Below are positions 17,593 through 27,641 of a stretch of DNA of 64,000 bases, in pieces. Each line of letters opens with the position of its first letter. Position 1 is the stretch's first letter. A program made the translations under genes and the position numbers. The notes under the pieces are model-generated. The model was not told the DNA's origin and searched no databases. It saw only the letters and a list, made by a program, of their open reading frames with translations. This DNA is from Pelotalea chapellei (GTDB lineage: Bacteria; Desulfobacterota; Desulfuromonadia; Geobacterales; Pseudopelobacteraceae): positions 181,257 to 245,256 of the forward strand of contig NZ_JAHDYS010000005.1 of the NCBI RefSeq assembly GCF_018531195.1. The letters are read 5' to 3'.

Positions 17593-19935
17593 ATGCCCAT
17601 TGTTACCATTGATAAAGCATCACAACTTTCCTTGCCTACCGAGCTGCTGGCACGCCTTGGTCTGCGTACGGGTGATGCTGTTTCAATTGAAGTGCAGGAT
17701 GACGGACTGATGTTGAGGAAGGTGGTCTCTCCTAAACCTCTTTCCGATAGCTTCTCCCGCAACAGTAACCACATTCAGAGTGAAGAAACGCAAACTCTCA
17801 AGGATACTGTTGCCCGTAAAAACCTTGAGACAAGAATGCAGTTCATCAAAGGGGTGGGGCCAAAACTTTCAGAACTTCTCTCCAAACGTGGAATCAACAC
17901 AGTTGAAGATGCCCTATACTTTTTGCCGCTCCGGTATGAGGATCGTCGCGAAGTGCGACCCATCCAGGCACTTCGTCCTGGATTCACCGAGGTTTTCACC
18001 GGACAAGTAATTACTTCGACCTCTAAAACAACAAAAGGAGGAAGAGGTTTTTTCGAAACCCTTGTGGGTGATGAGAGTGGCACTGTTGTATTAAAGTGGT
18101 TCAACAGCAATGCTACTTTCATGAAACGGATTTGGAAGACTGGCAGAAGAGGTGTGTTTACAGGTGAGGTTTCACAGTTTGGCTATCAACGTGAGGTGCA
18201 TCATCCTGATGTTGAATGGCTTGCCGAAGAGCAGGATGTAAATAAGGTCCTGGCTGGCGATCCGGTAAATTTCGGCAGAATCGTGCCGGTATATCCCCTG
18301 ACTGAGGGGTTAAACCAAAAGGTAATGCGCAAGGTAATGCGTGAGATTGTGGATTTATTTACTGTTTCGATTCAGGAATTGATTCCAAAATTCATTCTCA
18401 ATCCCATGAGGCTGCCTGGCCTCCGCGATGCATTGCGACTTCTTCACCTGCCGCCGACTGATGGAATGCTTGATGAACTCAACAGTGGACGCACATTGGC
18501 TCACCAGGCAATCTCATTTGATGAATTTTTTTTCTGGGAACTTGGCCTGGCACTTAAAAAACGAGGCACTGCACTTGAGGAAGGCATACCTTTTCAGGTG
18601 ACGCACTGCTACACGAAACAGCTTGTAAAGCTGCTCCCGTTTGAGCTTACCGGTGCTCAGCGTCGCGTGCTTTCTGAAATCAAAAACGATATGATGGCTC
18701 CCCATCCGATGCACCGTCTGGTACAGGGGGATGTGGGGAGCGGCAAGACGCTGGTAGCATTAATGGCTGCGCTGGTTGCGGTTGAAAACGGTTACCAGGT
18801 AGCCATAATGGCCCCAACCGAGATCCTGGCCGAACAGCACTGGCACACCATTCACTCATGGTGTTCAAAACTGGGGCTGGAAACGGCATTGATTACTTCC
18901 GGGTTAAAAGGGAAAGAAAAAGCAGCCGTGCTGGCACGGATAGCCGACGGAAGTGCGCAGATTGTAATTGGTACCCATGCAGTGATTCAGGAGAAGGTTG
19001 AATTTGCACGACTCGGTCTTGGTGTCATTGATGAGCAGCATCGCTTTGGTGTCCTGCAGCGGGGCATTCTCAGAAAAAAAGGCATCAATCCCGACATTCT
19101 GGTGATGACTGCGACTCCCATACCACGTACACTCGCAATGACCTTGTATGGTGATCTTGCGCTGTCGGTAATAGATGAACTTCCCCCTAATCGGACGCCG
19201 ATAAGAACGCAGCTGCTTTTCGAGAACAAGCGTCAGCAGGTATATGAAAGTATCCGCGAAGAGATTGGCAAAGGGCATCAGGCCTATATAATCTATCCTC
19301 TTGTGGAAGAAACAGAGAAATCGGACCTTAAGGCAGCAGCCCAGATGGCCGAACATCTGAATGCAGAAGTGTTTCCGGATCTGAGATTGGGGCTGCTGCA
19401 CGGCAGGATGACCCCGGAGGAAAAGGAAACGGTTATGGCCGCTTTCAAGGCACGGGAAGTCGATATTCTCGTGGCAACCACGGTTATCGAGGTAGGTATA
19501 GATGTTCCCAACGCAACACTCATGGTCATCGAGCACGCTGAAAGATTCGGCCTGTCCCAGTTGCACCAGTTGCGCGGACGGGTAGGGCGGGGCGTCTCAA
19601 GTTCGCGCTGTATTCTGATGACACCGGGTAAATTATCTGAAGAGGGTGAAAAACGTCTGCGAGTTATGACCTCCACCACGGACGGCTTTCGTATCGCCGA
19701 AGCAGACCTTGAAATTCGAGGCCCAGGAGATTTCCTTGGCACACGTCAATCCGGCTTGCCAGATTTTAGAGTTGCCAGTATTCTGCGTGATGGTGCCATT
19801 CTTGAACAGGCGCGGCAAGCCGCCTTTGATCTACTGGCTTCAGATCCCGAATTGATCCAAACCGGTCATGTACCCCTTCGAAAAGAGCTTTTGCGACGCT
19901 GGGGGCAACGTCTGGAACTAGGGGCTATTGGGTAG
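17593..19935 (+). CDS. recG: ATP-dependent DNA helicase RecG with AbrB-like N-terminal domain
   Basis: 780 residues, longer than common RecG (about 690). Residues 1-46 read like a SpoVT/AbrB swapped hairpin (VTIDKASQLSLPTELLARLG, LRTGDAVSIE). A linker follows, then the canonical RecG start near 80 (FIKGVGPKLSELLSKRGI), the wedge domain, Walker A GDVGSGKT at about 379-386, MAPTEILAEQHW, DEQHRFG near 480, and the C-terminal helicase motifs TTVIEVGIDVPNA and QLRGRVGRG. RecG remodels stalled replication forks and Holliday junctions. The frame is continuous across the junction. No Shine-Dalgarno sequence precedes the ATG, so the exact start is open. Confidence 0.9.
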   Translation: MPIVTIDKASQLSLPTELLARLGLRTGDAVSIEVQDDGLMLRKVVSPKPLSDSFSRNSNHIQSEETQTLKDTVARKNLETRMQFIKGVGPKLSELLSKRGINTVEDALYFLPLRYEDRREVRPIQALRPGFTEVFTGQVITSTSKTTKGGRGFFETLVGDESGTVVLKWFNSNATFMKRIWKTGRRGVFTGEVSQFGYQREVHHPDVEWLAEEQDVNKVLAGDPVNFGRIVPVYPLTEGLNQKVMRKVMREIVDLFTVSIQELIPKFILNPMRLPGLRDALRLLHLPPTDGMLDELNSGRTLAHQAISFDEFFFWELGLALKKRGTALEEGIPFQVTHCYTKQLVKLLPFELTGAQRRVLSEIKNDMMAPHPMHRLVQGDVGSGKTLVALMAALVAVENGYQVAIMAPTEILAEQHWHTIHSWCSKLGLETALITSGLKGKEKAAVLARIADGSAQIVIGTHAVIQEKVEFARLGLGVIDEQHRFGVLQRGILRKKGINPDILVMTATPIPRTLAMTLYGDLALSVIDELPPNRTPIRTQLLFENKRQQVYESIREEIGKGHQAYIIYPLVEETEKSDLKAAAQMAEHLNAEVFPDLRLGLLHGRMTPEEKETVMAAFKAREVDILVATTVIEVGIDVPNATLMVIEHAERFGLSQLHQLRGRVGRGVSSSRCILMTPGKLSEEGEKRLRVMTSTTDGFRIAEADLEIRGPGDFLGTRQSGLPDFRVASILRDGAILEQARQAAFDLLASDPELIQTGHVPLRKELLRRWGQRLELGAIG

Positions 19936-19986
19936 TCTGTTCATTACTTACTTTACTGATCGCATTACACCTATCACGGAAGAGAC

Positions 19987-20964
19987 ATGAAAATATTACA
20001 CTGCCGTGACCTGCTACTTAAAAATTTTGAAAAGTCTGTTGTCACCATCGGAAATTTTGACGGAGTACATCGTGGCCACACGGAGATTTTTCGGTTTCTG
20101 ACCACTCGTGCCCAGGACCTTGAAATGCCATCGGTTGTCGTAACGTTTGAGCCCCATCCGCTGGCTGTTCTGGCACCTGAACTTGCTCCCCAAAGAATCA
20201 CTACTTTTGATCAAAAGGCCGCCTTGATTGCAGCAGCAGGCATCGATTGTCTGGTGGTCATTGAGTTTACTCCTGAATTTTCGCTCTGTTCCGCCGAATC
20301 ATTTGTTCGTGATATACTCTGCCATTCTCTTGGCATGCGCCATGTGATCATCGGCCATGACTACGCATTTGGCAGAGACCGGCAGGGCAACTTTGAAACC
20401 TTATCCCGATTGGGAAAAGAGTGCGGATTTACACTGGAGGATCTCGATCCTGTTGGAGGTGGAGGTGCCATTTTTAGCAGCAGCCTTGCCCGACGTTTGC
20501 TCTCTGCTGGGGATATTACCGGGGCGACTGAAGTGCTGGGGCGATATCATACAATCTCAGGACAGGTGGTCCATGGCCGCGAAATAGGCATCAAGCTTGG
20601 TTTTCCTACAGCCAATATAGCTACCTATAATGAGTTGATCCCTCCGGAGGGGGTCTATGCTGTAATGGTGACGGTAGACGACAAACTTTTCTGGGGAGCC
20701 TGCAATATAGGTTCAAATCCCACTTTTAATGGCGAAAGATGCACTGTTGAGGTTTTTCTGCTGGATTTTTCCGGCCATCTTTATGATCGGCAACTTTCTG
20801 TCAGTTTTGTGCAGCGTCTGCGGGAGGAGAAAAAATTTTCAAATATGGAAACCTTGATTGAGGCAATCGGTCATGACGTAGCCAGAACCAGAGAAATTCT
20901 AGCTTCTGTTGAAAAAGACATGATTCCTGTCCCATTCAATCTTCTCGAAAAAGAACGATCATGA
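19987..20964 (+). CDS. ribF: Bifunctional riboflavin kinase / FAD synthetase
   Basis: 325 residues, with GGAAGAG before the ATG. The N-terminal FAD synthetase domain has the nucleotidyltransferase motif GNFDGVHRGH (about 19-28) and GHDYAFGRDRQG. The C-terminal riboflavin kinase domain has GREIGIKLGFPTAN and NPTFNG. It converts riboflavin to FMN and then FAD in the cytoplasm. The last four bases of the gene overlap the start of the next gene (ATGA), so the two are translationally coupled. Confidence 0.96.
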   Translation: MKILHCRDLLLKNFEKSVVTIGNFDGVHRGHTEIFRFLTTRAQDLEMPSVVVTFEPHPLAVLAPELAPQRITTFDQKAALIAAAGIDCLVVIEFTPEFSLCSAESFVRDILCHSLGMRHVIIGHDYAFGRDRQGNFETLSRLGKECGFTLEDLDPVGGGGAIFSSSLARRLLSAGDITGATEVLGRYHTISGQVVHGREIGIKLGFPTANIATYNELIPPEGVYAVMVTVDDKLFWGACNIGSNPTFNGERCTVEVFLLDFSGHLYDRQLSVSFVQRLREEKKFSNMETLIEAIGHDVARTREILASVEKDMIPVPFNLLEKERS

Positions 20965-21971
20965 AAAAACGGTTTGATATCAGATTTTGGTTGGGTGTGG
21001 TAATCAGCATCTTTTTCTTAGTGCTCTTTTTCAGAAAAATCGATTTCAACCAACTCCTGGATACGCTGCGCTCCGCCGATTACAGATTTATCCTGGTCGC
21101 AATTGTATTAACCTTCATCAGCTATTTCCTGAGAGCGGTTCGCTGGCAATACCTGCTACTATCAATAAAAAAAATTCCATTCGCATCGCTTTATCCTGCA
21201 ACCATAATCGGGTACATGGCAAATAACCTGCTTCCGGCACGACTGGGAGAGTTTGTGCGTGCATATGTTCTGGCCAGAAAAGAAGGAATTCAGACGCCGA
21301 TCGTTTTTGCTTCCCTTGTTATTGACCGTTTGTGCGACGGGTTCACGGTGATGCTGTTGCTGCTTCTGACACTTTTTACACTGCACCTGCCAAAGGACAT
21401 GGCAGAGGCAGATGCACTTATGAAATCTGGTGGACTTATCACCTTTGTGCTGTATGCGGGATTGGTCGTTTTTCTGTTGCTTCTGAAGCGCCAGACCGTG
21501 AGGACCTTACATTTGGTAGGAATGCTCCTGAAACCATTTCCTCTCAGCCTTAGTAATCGTCTTATCCCTCTGCTTGGTTCATTCATCGGCGGAATCAGAA
21601 TACCCTCACGAGCGGGTCATGTTTCCGCTGTGCTTGCTTCCTCGATACTTATCTGGACCTTTGCCTTGCTGCCCATTGATCTTGTTCTTCAGGCGTTTGG
21701 ACTCCATCTGCCCATTTCTGCCTCCATGTTTATCATGGTACTGCTTGTTTTTGCCGTTCTGGTACCGGCGTCACCCGGATATATCGGGACCTATCATTAT
21801 GCCTGCTTTAAAGGGTTGTCTGTCTTTCAAATACCTGAGGCGACCGCTGTCAGCATCGCATTAGTCATTCATGGAACATCTTTTTTCCCGGTCATACTTG
21901 CCGGATTCTATCATCTATGGAGAGAGAAAATGTCACTTGGCACTGTTAGAAAAGCTGGTGATGCTGCATGA
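20961..21971 (+). CDS. Lysylphosphatidylglycerol synthase-type transmembrane (UPF0104) protein
   Basis: 336 residues with about eight hydrophobic segments. The opening RFWLGVVISIFFLVLFFRKIDFNQLLDTL and the motif NNLLPARLGEFVRAYVLARKEG are typical of the UPF0104/AglD family, the transmembrane part of MprF-type flippases found as a stand-alone protein. Such proteins often accompany glycolipid or polysaccharide genes. No catalytic lysyl-transferase domain is present. The gene overlaps ribF and the DUF2723 gene by four bases at each end, so all three are likely coupled. Substrate unknown. Confidence 0.85.
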   Translation: MKKRFDIRFWLGVVISIFFLVLFFRKIDFNQLLDTLRSADYRFILVAIVLTFISYFLRAVRWQYLLLSIKKIPFASLYPATIIGYMANNLLPARLGEFVRAYVLARKEGIQTPIVFASLVIDRLCDGFTVMLLLLLTLFTLHLPKDMAEADALMKSGGLITFVLYAGLVVFLLLLKRQTVRTLHLVGMLLKPFPLSLSNRLIPLLGSFIGGIRIPSRAGHVSAVLASSILIWTFALLPIDLVLQAFGLHLPISASMFIMVLLVFAVLVPASPGYIGTYHYACFKGLSVFQIPEATAVSIALVIHGTSFFPVILAGFYHLWREKMSLGTVRKAGDAA

Positions 21972-23836
21972 AAAAGATCTTTTTCGGGAAGGGTTACCTC
22001 GATCCATTTGCAATCTTTGCTGTGGTTGTTCCATTTGCCATTTACATGGCTACCCTGGCCCCTTCTGTAACTTTCTTCGATAGCGGGGAATTTCTGACCG
22101 CCGCTGCTTCCCTCGGATCAGCCCACTCTCCCGGATACCCGCTGTTTCTCATGTATCTGAAAATTTTTACCTGGGTACCTCTGGGTAGTATTGCCTTCCG
22201 GATCAACATGGCCACAGCTTTTTCCTCTTCTCTCGCCTGTTTGGGAGTATACCTGCTGACCACTTATCTGCTCAAAAAAGATGCGATTACTGAAGATTCC
22301 ACGTTCAATTCATTTGCATCCCGAGCGGCCGGTCTTGCCGCAGCGTGTGCCTTTTCGGTCACACCTCGTTTATGGCTTCAGTCAAATCATGATAAGCCCT
22401 ATCCATTGCTGGCCTTCATTACCTCAGTTATTTTTCTTATACTCCTCAGGTGGCGCGATGGTTACCATAAGGGAGAGGAACGTCCGGGTTATATCTATGC
22501 GTGCACCTTTCTTGCCGGTCTGGCCATGGCGCTCCATCAGACGGTCGTACTGTTTTTACCCGCCTGGTCTTTGCTAATCATTTTGGCCGACTGGCGCCTG
22601 ATTACCAGACTCAAGGAATTTATTCTTGCCACTGCCTTTGCAATGCTTGGTTTTTCCATTCATCTTTATCTTCCATTGAGAGCCTTGCAAAATCCTTTGC
22701 TTAATTGGGGCGACCCCCAAAACATCACTCAGTTTTTGTGGCATTTTTTGCGACAAGGATACCCGAGCGAACCGCCTCAGCGTAATCTGTCACTGCTCTG
22801 GGCTCAGATTAAGGCTTTTGATGTTCCACATGAATACACCTGGCTAGGAATGGCGCTGCTCGTCTTTGGATTGGTGTGTCTCTGGCGGCGGCAGCGTGAT
22901 GTGGTGATTGCATATTTCGCCGGAGTGTTTTTCTTTTTGTTAATTATTGCCGGGTATTTCAATACCCCTTTTGATCTGATCTTCCTGACGGAGGAATTTT
23001 TTACCCCGCTCTACCTGTTGACGGCTGTGATAGTAGGGGTTGCTTTGTTTCATCTGCTGGCATACGCAGTACGCAATGCCCGTCTACCGGAACACTACGG
23101 AAAGGCTGTTTACACCCTTGTAATTGCTATGTTTTTTTCTTTGCCAGTGACATTGTGTGCCATGAATTATTATGAAAATGATCAGCATGATAATTATATA
23201 GCTTTTGACTATGCCACCAACACGCTTCGCTCTTTGCCCCAGAACGCAGTCATGTTTACCTGGGGAGACAGTGGTGCCTTTCCACTGTGGTACTTGCAGG
23301 GTGTCGAACGCATGCGCGAGGATGTCGATCTGCCCCATACTCCGCACATCGTTTTCGACTGGTATTTGAACTCGATGCCCAGACTTTTCAGCGAAAGCAA
23401 CCTGCGCAAATATGACATCCAATCTTTTGGTCCCGAAACAGGTTTGCGCATAGCAATATCGGATGTTATCGGCAAGCGACCTACCTATATAGATTTCTCT
23501 ACTCGCTACTCGATCAATTTTGAAGACTACATTCCTGTTCAGAAGGGAATTGTCTATCGCATGCGCCGTGTCAAGGAACCTGGAGGGCTACCCGATTTAT
23601 CGGTCTGGGATAATTACAGTAATCGGGGAATTCTTGAAAAAATTTCCTTTCTTGATCTGGATACAGGCAAGGCTATCCTGATCTATGCCAACAGCTACCT
23701 TGAAGCTGGTGAATTTCTGATTAGTATTGGACGTAGGCAGGACGGAATTACCATGCTGTACAAATCGGAACAGATTTCACCGGAGATGAGGGCATCTGTC
23801 GAACAGGTTCTCATGCGTTATGGCATGACAAGGTAA
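21968..23836 (+). CDS. DUF2723 multi-pass membrane protein (probable glycosyltransferase-like)
   Basis: 622 residues. The N-terminal 400 hold many transmembrane helices, and the DUF2723 motifs are clear: TLAPSVTFFDSGEFLTAAASLGSAHSPGYPLF, with the DSGE acidic pair expected in the first extracytoplasmic loop, as in GT-C-type enzymes. The soluble C-terminal part (about 420-622) contains MFTWGDSGAFPLWYLQGVE. The family is thought to be related to mannosyltransferases using lipid-linked sugars, but no substrate is established. It overlaps the upstream UPF0104 gene by four bases and ends 6 bases before aroE. Confidence 0.85.
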   Translation: MKKIFFGKGYLDPFAIFAVVVPFAIYMATLAPSVTFFDSGEFLTAAASLGSAHSPGYPLFLMYLKIFTWVPLGSIAFRINMATAFSSSLACLGVYLLTTYLLKKDAITEDSTFNSFASRAAGLAAACAFSVTPRLWLQSNHDKPYPLLAFITSVIFLILLRWRDGYHKGEERPGYIYACTFLAGLAMALHQTVVLFLPAWSLLIILADWRLITRLKEFILATAFAMLGFSIHLYLPLRALQNPLLNWGDPQNITQFLWHFLRQGYPSEPPQRNLSLLWAQIKAFDVPHEYTWLGMALLVFGLVCLWRRQRDVVIAYFAGVFFFLLIIAGYFNTPFDLIFLTEEFFTPLYLLTAVIVGVALFHLLAYAVRNARLPEHYGKAVYTLVIAMFFSLPVTLCAMNYYENDQHDNYIAFDYATNTLRSLPQNAVMFTWGDSGAFPLWYLQGVERMREDVDLPHTPHIVFDWYLNSMPRLFSESNLRKYDIQSFGPETGLRIAISDVIGKRPTYIDFSTRYSINFEDYIPVQKGIVYRMRRVKEPGGLPDLSVWDNYSNRGILEKISFLDLDTGKAILIYANSYLEAGEFLISIGRRQDGITMLYKSEQISPEMRASVEQVLMRYGMTR

Positions 23837-23842
23837 CTTCAA

Positions 23843-24703
23843 ATGCAAATTCTTAACGGAAAAACCAGGGTCCTCGGCATTATCGGCCACCCAGTCGAGC
23901 ATTCCCTGTCACCCTTGCTGCAGAACGCTGCTTTGGACGCCAGTGATTTGAACTATGTGTATGTGCCTTTTAATGTTCACCCCGATGAACTTGGGTGCGC
24001 AGTAGCAGGTCTGCGCTCACTGGGGGTGGCAGGGTTCAATGTGACCATTCCACATAAAACAGCTGTTATCAATCACCTTGACCGTCTCGATAAATCTGCT
24101 GAATTGGCAGGTGCGGTAAATGTGGTTCATAACGATAGTGGACGCCTGATCGGTTACAACACTGACGGAGCGGGACTTTTGAAATCACTGGAAGAGGACC
24201 TGGCATTTGTTCCCGGTGATGACAGAATAATAATTATCGGGGCTGGTGGCGCTGCCCGTGGTGCAGTTGCCGCCCTGTGCAGTGGCGGGGCTTCCAGTAT
24301 CGTGGTGGTTAATCGCAGTCAGGATAGGGCGCTGGAACTGACAAGGTCGCTCTGGTCACATTTTCCGCAAGTCGATTTTACTGTTGTCAGTACAGCTTAT
24401 GAACTGATGCCTTTTCTAAGGGATTGTGTTCTGGTTTTGAATACCACCTCCCTTGGCATGCATAACGAAACCATCCCTTTCCTGAAGATAAGCGCTCTTC
24501 CTCCCACTGCAAAAGTTTATGACATGGTCTATACACCTGCTATTACTCCTTTTTTGCATGAGGCCATGGCAAAAGGGCATACATGTGCTAACGGATCGGG
24601 AATGCTGGTCGGGCAGGGGGAGTATGCATTTAAAATCTGGACAGGGAAAATACCTCCTCCTGGTTTAATGAAAAGCCTTTTCCCCTGTAGTTACAGTATC
24701 TAA
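23843..24703 (+). CDS. aroE: Shikimate dehydrogenase (NADP+)
   Basis: 286 residues. The substrate-binding N-terminal domain has GHPVEHSLSPLLQNAAL and NVTIPHKTAV with the catalytic Lys and, further on, NTDGAG with the catalytic Asp. The NADP fold carries IIGAGGAARGAVAAL and VVNRSQDRA, where the Arg after Asn suits NADP. It reduces 3-dehydroshikimate to shikimate in the aromatic pathway. It is the last gene before the pilB promoter and follows the DUF2723 gene by 6 bases. Confidence 0.96.
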   Translation: MQILNGKTRVLGIIGHPVEHSLSPLLQNAALDASDLNYVYVPFNVHPDELGCAVAGLRSLGVAGFNVTIPHKTAVINHLDRLDKSAELAGAVNVVHNDSGRLIGYNTDGAGLLKSLEEDLAFVPGDDRIIIIGAGGAARGAVAALCSGGASSIVVVNRSQDRALELTRSLWSHFPQVDFTVVSTAYELMPFLRDCVLVLNTTSLGMHNETIPFLKISALPPTAKVYDMVYTPAITPFLHEAMAKGHTCANGSGMLVGQGEYAFKIWTGKIPPPGLMKSLFPCSYSI

Positions 24704-24710
24704 CAACAGC

Positions 24711-24739
24711 TTGACATACTCTGCCAATCCGCTTAGTAT
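24711..24739 (+). promoter_or_regulatory. Promoter of the pil operon
   Basis: TTGACA at 24711-24716 and TAGTAT at 24734-24739 with a 17-base spacer, just after the aroE stop. The TTG of the -35 box opens the pilB reading frame, which would give a false 19-residue N-terminal extension. Confidence 0.8.
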
Positions 24740-24767
24740 CCCACCACATCAATATTCAGGGGCGTAT

Positions 24768-26474
24768 ATGCAGTCAAGCAGGCTGGGCGAAATCCTGGTC
24801 AAAAACAATCTGATTTCCCGGGAGGAGTTATCCAAAGCACTCGAGGAGCAGAAAACCTCGGGAGGGCAACTTCGCCTAGGTTCCATTCTGATAAAGCACA
24901 ACCTCATTAGTGAACTCGATTTAACTTCCTTTCTTTCGAAACAATATGGTGTTCCCACTGTAAACCTCGCTGATTACGACATCGATCCAGCTGTAACCAA
25001 AATCATCCAGTCAGATGTAGTCCAAAAATATCAATTAATACCTGTAAATAGAGCAGGTTCCACTCTTATCGTCGCTGTAAGCGATCCTTCCAATCTTTTT
25101 GCCATCGAAGACATCAAGTTCATGACCGGCTACAACGTCGAGATGGTCGTTGCCTCAGAAAGCGGCATCAAAGCCACCATCGACAAGTACTATGATCAAT
25201 CGGCTTCTTTGGCTGACGTCATGAACGACCTTGATGTCGAGGATGTCGAGGTGGTCGGCGACGAAGATACCCTTGATGTCAATTCAATAGAGCGGGCTAC
25301 TGAAGATGCGCCGGTTGTAAGAATGGTTAACGCCATCCTGCAGGATGCAATCAAGAAAAAAGCGAGTGATATTCATATAGAGCCTTATGAAAAACTCTTC
25401 AGAGTCCGGTATCGAATTGATGGTGTCTTGTATGAGGCCATGAAACCGCCGCTCAAGCTGAAGAACGCTATTACCTCACGCATCAAGATAATGGCTGAGC
25501 TTGATATTGCCGAACGTCGCCTGCCCCAGGACGGACGTATCAAAATAAAGTTAGGTGGCGGCAAAGACATGGACTTTCGTGTGTCGGTACTGCCAACCCT
25601 TTTCGGTGAAAAAATCTGTCTCCGTCTTTTGGACAAGAGTAATCTGCAGTTGGATATGACCAAGCTTGGATATGAGGAAGATGCGTTGGCTCATTTCAAG
25701 CGGGAGATCCACAAGCCATTCGGCATGGTGCTGGTAACCGGCCCAACTGGCAGCGGCAAGACTGTTTCTCTCTATTCTGCGCTTTCTGAACTCAACAAGG
25801 TGTCCGAGAACATTTCTACTGCCGAAGATCCCGTTGAATTCAACTTTGCAGGCATAAATCAGGTTCAGATGCATGAGGATATAGGTCTCAATTTTGCTGC
25901 TGCCCTGCGTTCTTTCCTGCGTCAGGACCCTGACATCATCATGATCGGCGAGATACGTGACTTCGAGACAGCTGAAATTGCTGTAAAAGCTGCCCTGACA
26001 GGCCATCTCGTGCTTTCCACTTTGCATACCAACGATGCACCGGCCACCATAAACCGTCTGCTCAACATGGGTGTGGAACCCTTTCTGGTCGCTTCGGCAG
26101 TCAATCTTATTACTGCCCAGCGCCTGGCACGTCGCAACTGCAGCGAATGCAAGGAACCCGAGGATATCCCGGTACAGGCGCTTATTGACGCGGGTGTTTC
26201 TCCTGACGAGGCACCCTCATATGTCTGCTATCGCGGTAAAGGCTGCTCTTTATGCAACAACACGGGCTATAAGGGCCGGGTCGGTTTTTATCAGGTCATG
26301 CCCATGCTTGAAGAGATTCGCGAACTTATTTTGAATGGAGCTAACACAGCTGAAATCAAGCGTGAATCAATGCGACTAGGAATAAAGTCGATGCGCCAAT
26401 CGGGACTCACAAAGCTGAAGGAGGGAGTCACCTCTCTGGAAGAAGTCTTGAGGGTCACTGTTGCAGATGATTAG
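24768..26474 (+). CDS. pilB: Type IV pilus assembly ATPase PilB
   Basis: 568 residues from the ATG at 24768, with AGGGG upstream; longer starts lie within the promoter. The N-terminal MshEN-like domain begins LGEILVKNNLISREELSKAL, related to c-di-GMP-binding MshE regions. Walker A GPTGSGKT is at about 325-332, with GEIRDFETAEIAVKAALTGH for Walker B and the His box. The zinc-binding tetracysteine element (CSECKEP, CSLCNNTGYKGR) lies near 458-492. This hexamer powers pilus extension on the cytoplasmic side. The next genes are pilT and pilC. Confidence 0.97.
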   Translation: MQSSRLGEILVKNNLISREELSKALEEQKTSGGQLRLGSILIKHNLISELDLTSFLSKQYGVPTVNLADYDIDPAVTKIIQSDVVQKYQLIPVNRAGSTLIVAVSDPSNLFAIEDIKFMTGYNVEMVVASESGIKATIDKYYDQSASLADVMNDLDVEDVEVVGDEDTLDVNSIERATEDAPVVRMVNAILQDAIKKKASDIHIEPYEKLFRVRYRIDGVLYEAMKPPLKLKNAITSRIKIMAELDIAERRLPQDGRIKIKLGGGKDMDFRVSVLPTLFGEKICLRLLDKSNLQLDMTKLGYEEDALAHFKREIHKPFGMVLVTGPTGSGKTVSLYSALSELNKVSENISTAEDPVEFNFAGINQVQMHEDIGLNFAAALRSFLRQDPDIIMIGEIRDFETAEIAVKAALTGHLVLSTLHTNDAPATINRLLNMGVEPFLVASAVNLITAQRLARRNCSECKEPEDIPVQALIDAGVSPDEAPSYVCYRGKGCSLCNNTGYKGRVGFYQVMPMLEEIRELILNGANTAEIKRESMRLGIKSMRQSGLTKLKEGVTSLEEVLRVTVADD

Positions 26475-26489
26475 GAAGGAATTTCTTAT

Positions 26490-27587
26490 ATGGTAAACCT
26501 CCATCAGTTGCTTAAGATCCTTGTCGAAGCCGGCGGCTCCGATCTGCACCTTACCACCAATTCACCACCTCAGATCCGGGTGGACGGTAAACTGCATCCA
26601 CTTGATTTTCCTCCCTTGAATCAGGTGGAAACGAAACAGCTGTGCTACAGTGTGCTTACCGACGCACAGAAACATAAGTTTGAGGAAGAGAATGAGCTTG
26701 ACCTCTCTTTTGGAGTGAAGAGCCTGTCGCGTTTCAGGGGCAATGTTTTCATCCAGCGTGGCGCCGTCGCCGGTGTTTTTCGCGTCATTCCCTACAAAAT
26801 CCTCTCATTTGAAGAACTGGCTCTGCCTCCAATTGTCCCCGAACTGGCCGCCAAGTCACGTGGTCTGATTCTCGTGACAGGTCCTACCGGCAGCGGTAAA
26901 TCCACCACGTTGGCGTCGATCATTGATTACATCAATCTTAATCGTCATGATCATATTGTCACCATCGAAGATCCTATCGAATACCTGCATCCTCACAAGG
27001 GATGTCTGGTGAATCAGCGCGAGGTCGGTGCTGATACCAAGGGATTTAAAAACGCACTTAAATATGTTCTCCGGCAGGATCCTGATGTTGTTCTTGTTGG
27101 TGAGCTGCGCGATCTGGAAACCATAGAAGCAGCTCTGACACTTTCCGAAACAGGACATCTGTGCCTGGCTACCCTGCATACCAATTCCTGCGTTCAGACT
27201 ATAAATCGTATTGTTGATGTGTTTCCTCCCTATCAGCAAACCCAGATCAGAGCTCAGCTTTCCTTTGTGCTTGAAGGAGTTATGTCTCAGATGCTCATTC
27301 CAAAGATGAACTCCAAAGGAAGAGCTTTAGCATTGGAGATCATGGTACCCAATCCGGCTATTCGCAATCTAATCCGCGAGGATAAGGTCCATCAGATATA
27401 CTCCCAGATGCAGGTTGGCCAGGATAAATTCGGAATGCAGACAATGAATCAATCACTTTACTCTTTGTTTATGAAACGATACATTTCGTTGGAAGAGGCC
27501 TTGGGCAGGTCCCAGGATCCGGAAGAGCTTAAACAGATGCTCAGTAATCCTGCGGCGGGCATGCAGCGTCGTCCTCCGGGCCGTTAG
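26490..27587 (+). CDS. pilT: Twitching motility retraction ATPase PilT
   Basis: 365 residues. SDLHLTTNSPPQIRVDGKL is the PilT N-terminal motif. Walker A GPTGSGKST is at about 131-139, GELRDLETIEAALTLSETGHL carries Walker B and His boxes, and the C-terminal AIRNLIRE motif is intact; AIRNLIRE is needed for retraction in studied PilT proteins. It disassembles the pilus and drives twitching and, commonly, phage uptake. It lies between pilB and pilC with 15- and 54-base gaps. Confidence 0.97.
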   Translation: MVNLHQLLKILVEAGGSDLHLTTNSPPQIRVDGKLHPLDFPPLNQVETKQLCYSVLTDAQKHKFEEENELDLSFGVKSLSRFRGNVFIQRGAVAGVFRVIPYKILSFEELALPPIVPELAAKSRGLILVTGPTGSGKSTTLASIIDYINLNRHDHIVTIEDPIEYLHPHKGCLVNQREVGADTKGFKNALKYVLRQDPDVVLVGELRDLETIEAALTLSETGHLCLATLHTNSCVQTINRIVDVFPPYQQTQIRAQLSFVLEGVMSQMLIPKMNSKGRALALEIMVPNPAIRNLIREDKVHQIYSQMQVGQDKFGMQTMNQSLYSLFMKRYISLEEALGRSQDPEELKQMLSNPAAGMQRRPPGR

Positions 27588-27641
27588 CAGTTATTCCGCA
27601 GATTGTAACAGGATCAGTTTTATCCCCCGAGGAGAATGGTA

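Noticed and set aside
17409..17612. Short frames between thpR and recG
   Set aside because: No ribosome binding site and no resemblance to a family; the 209-base gap is best treated as non-coding, perhaps with recG start signals.
18904..19566. A 220-codon minus-strand frame inside recG
   Set aside because: Antisense to essential helicase motifs; no recognisable domain.
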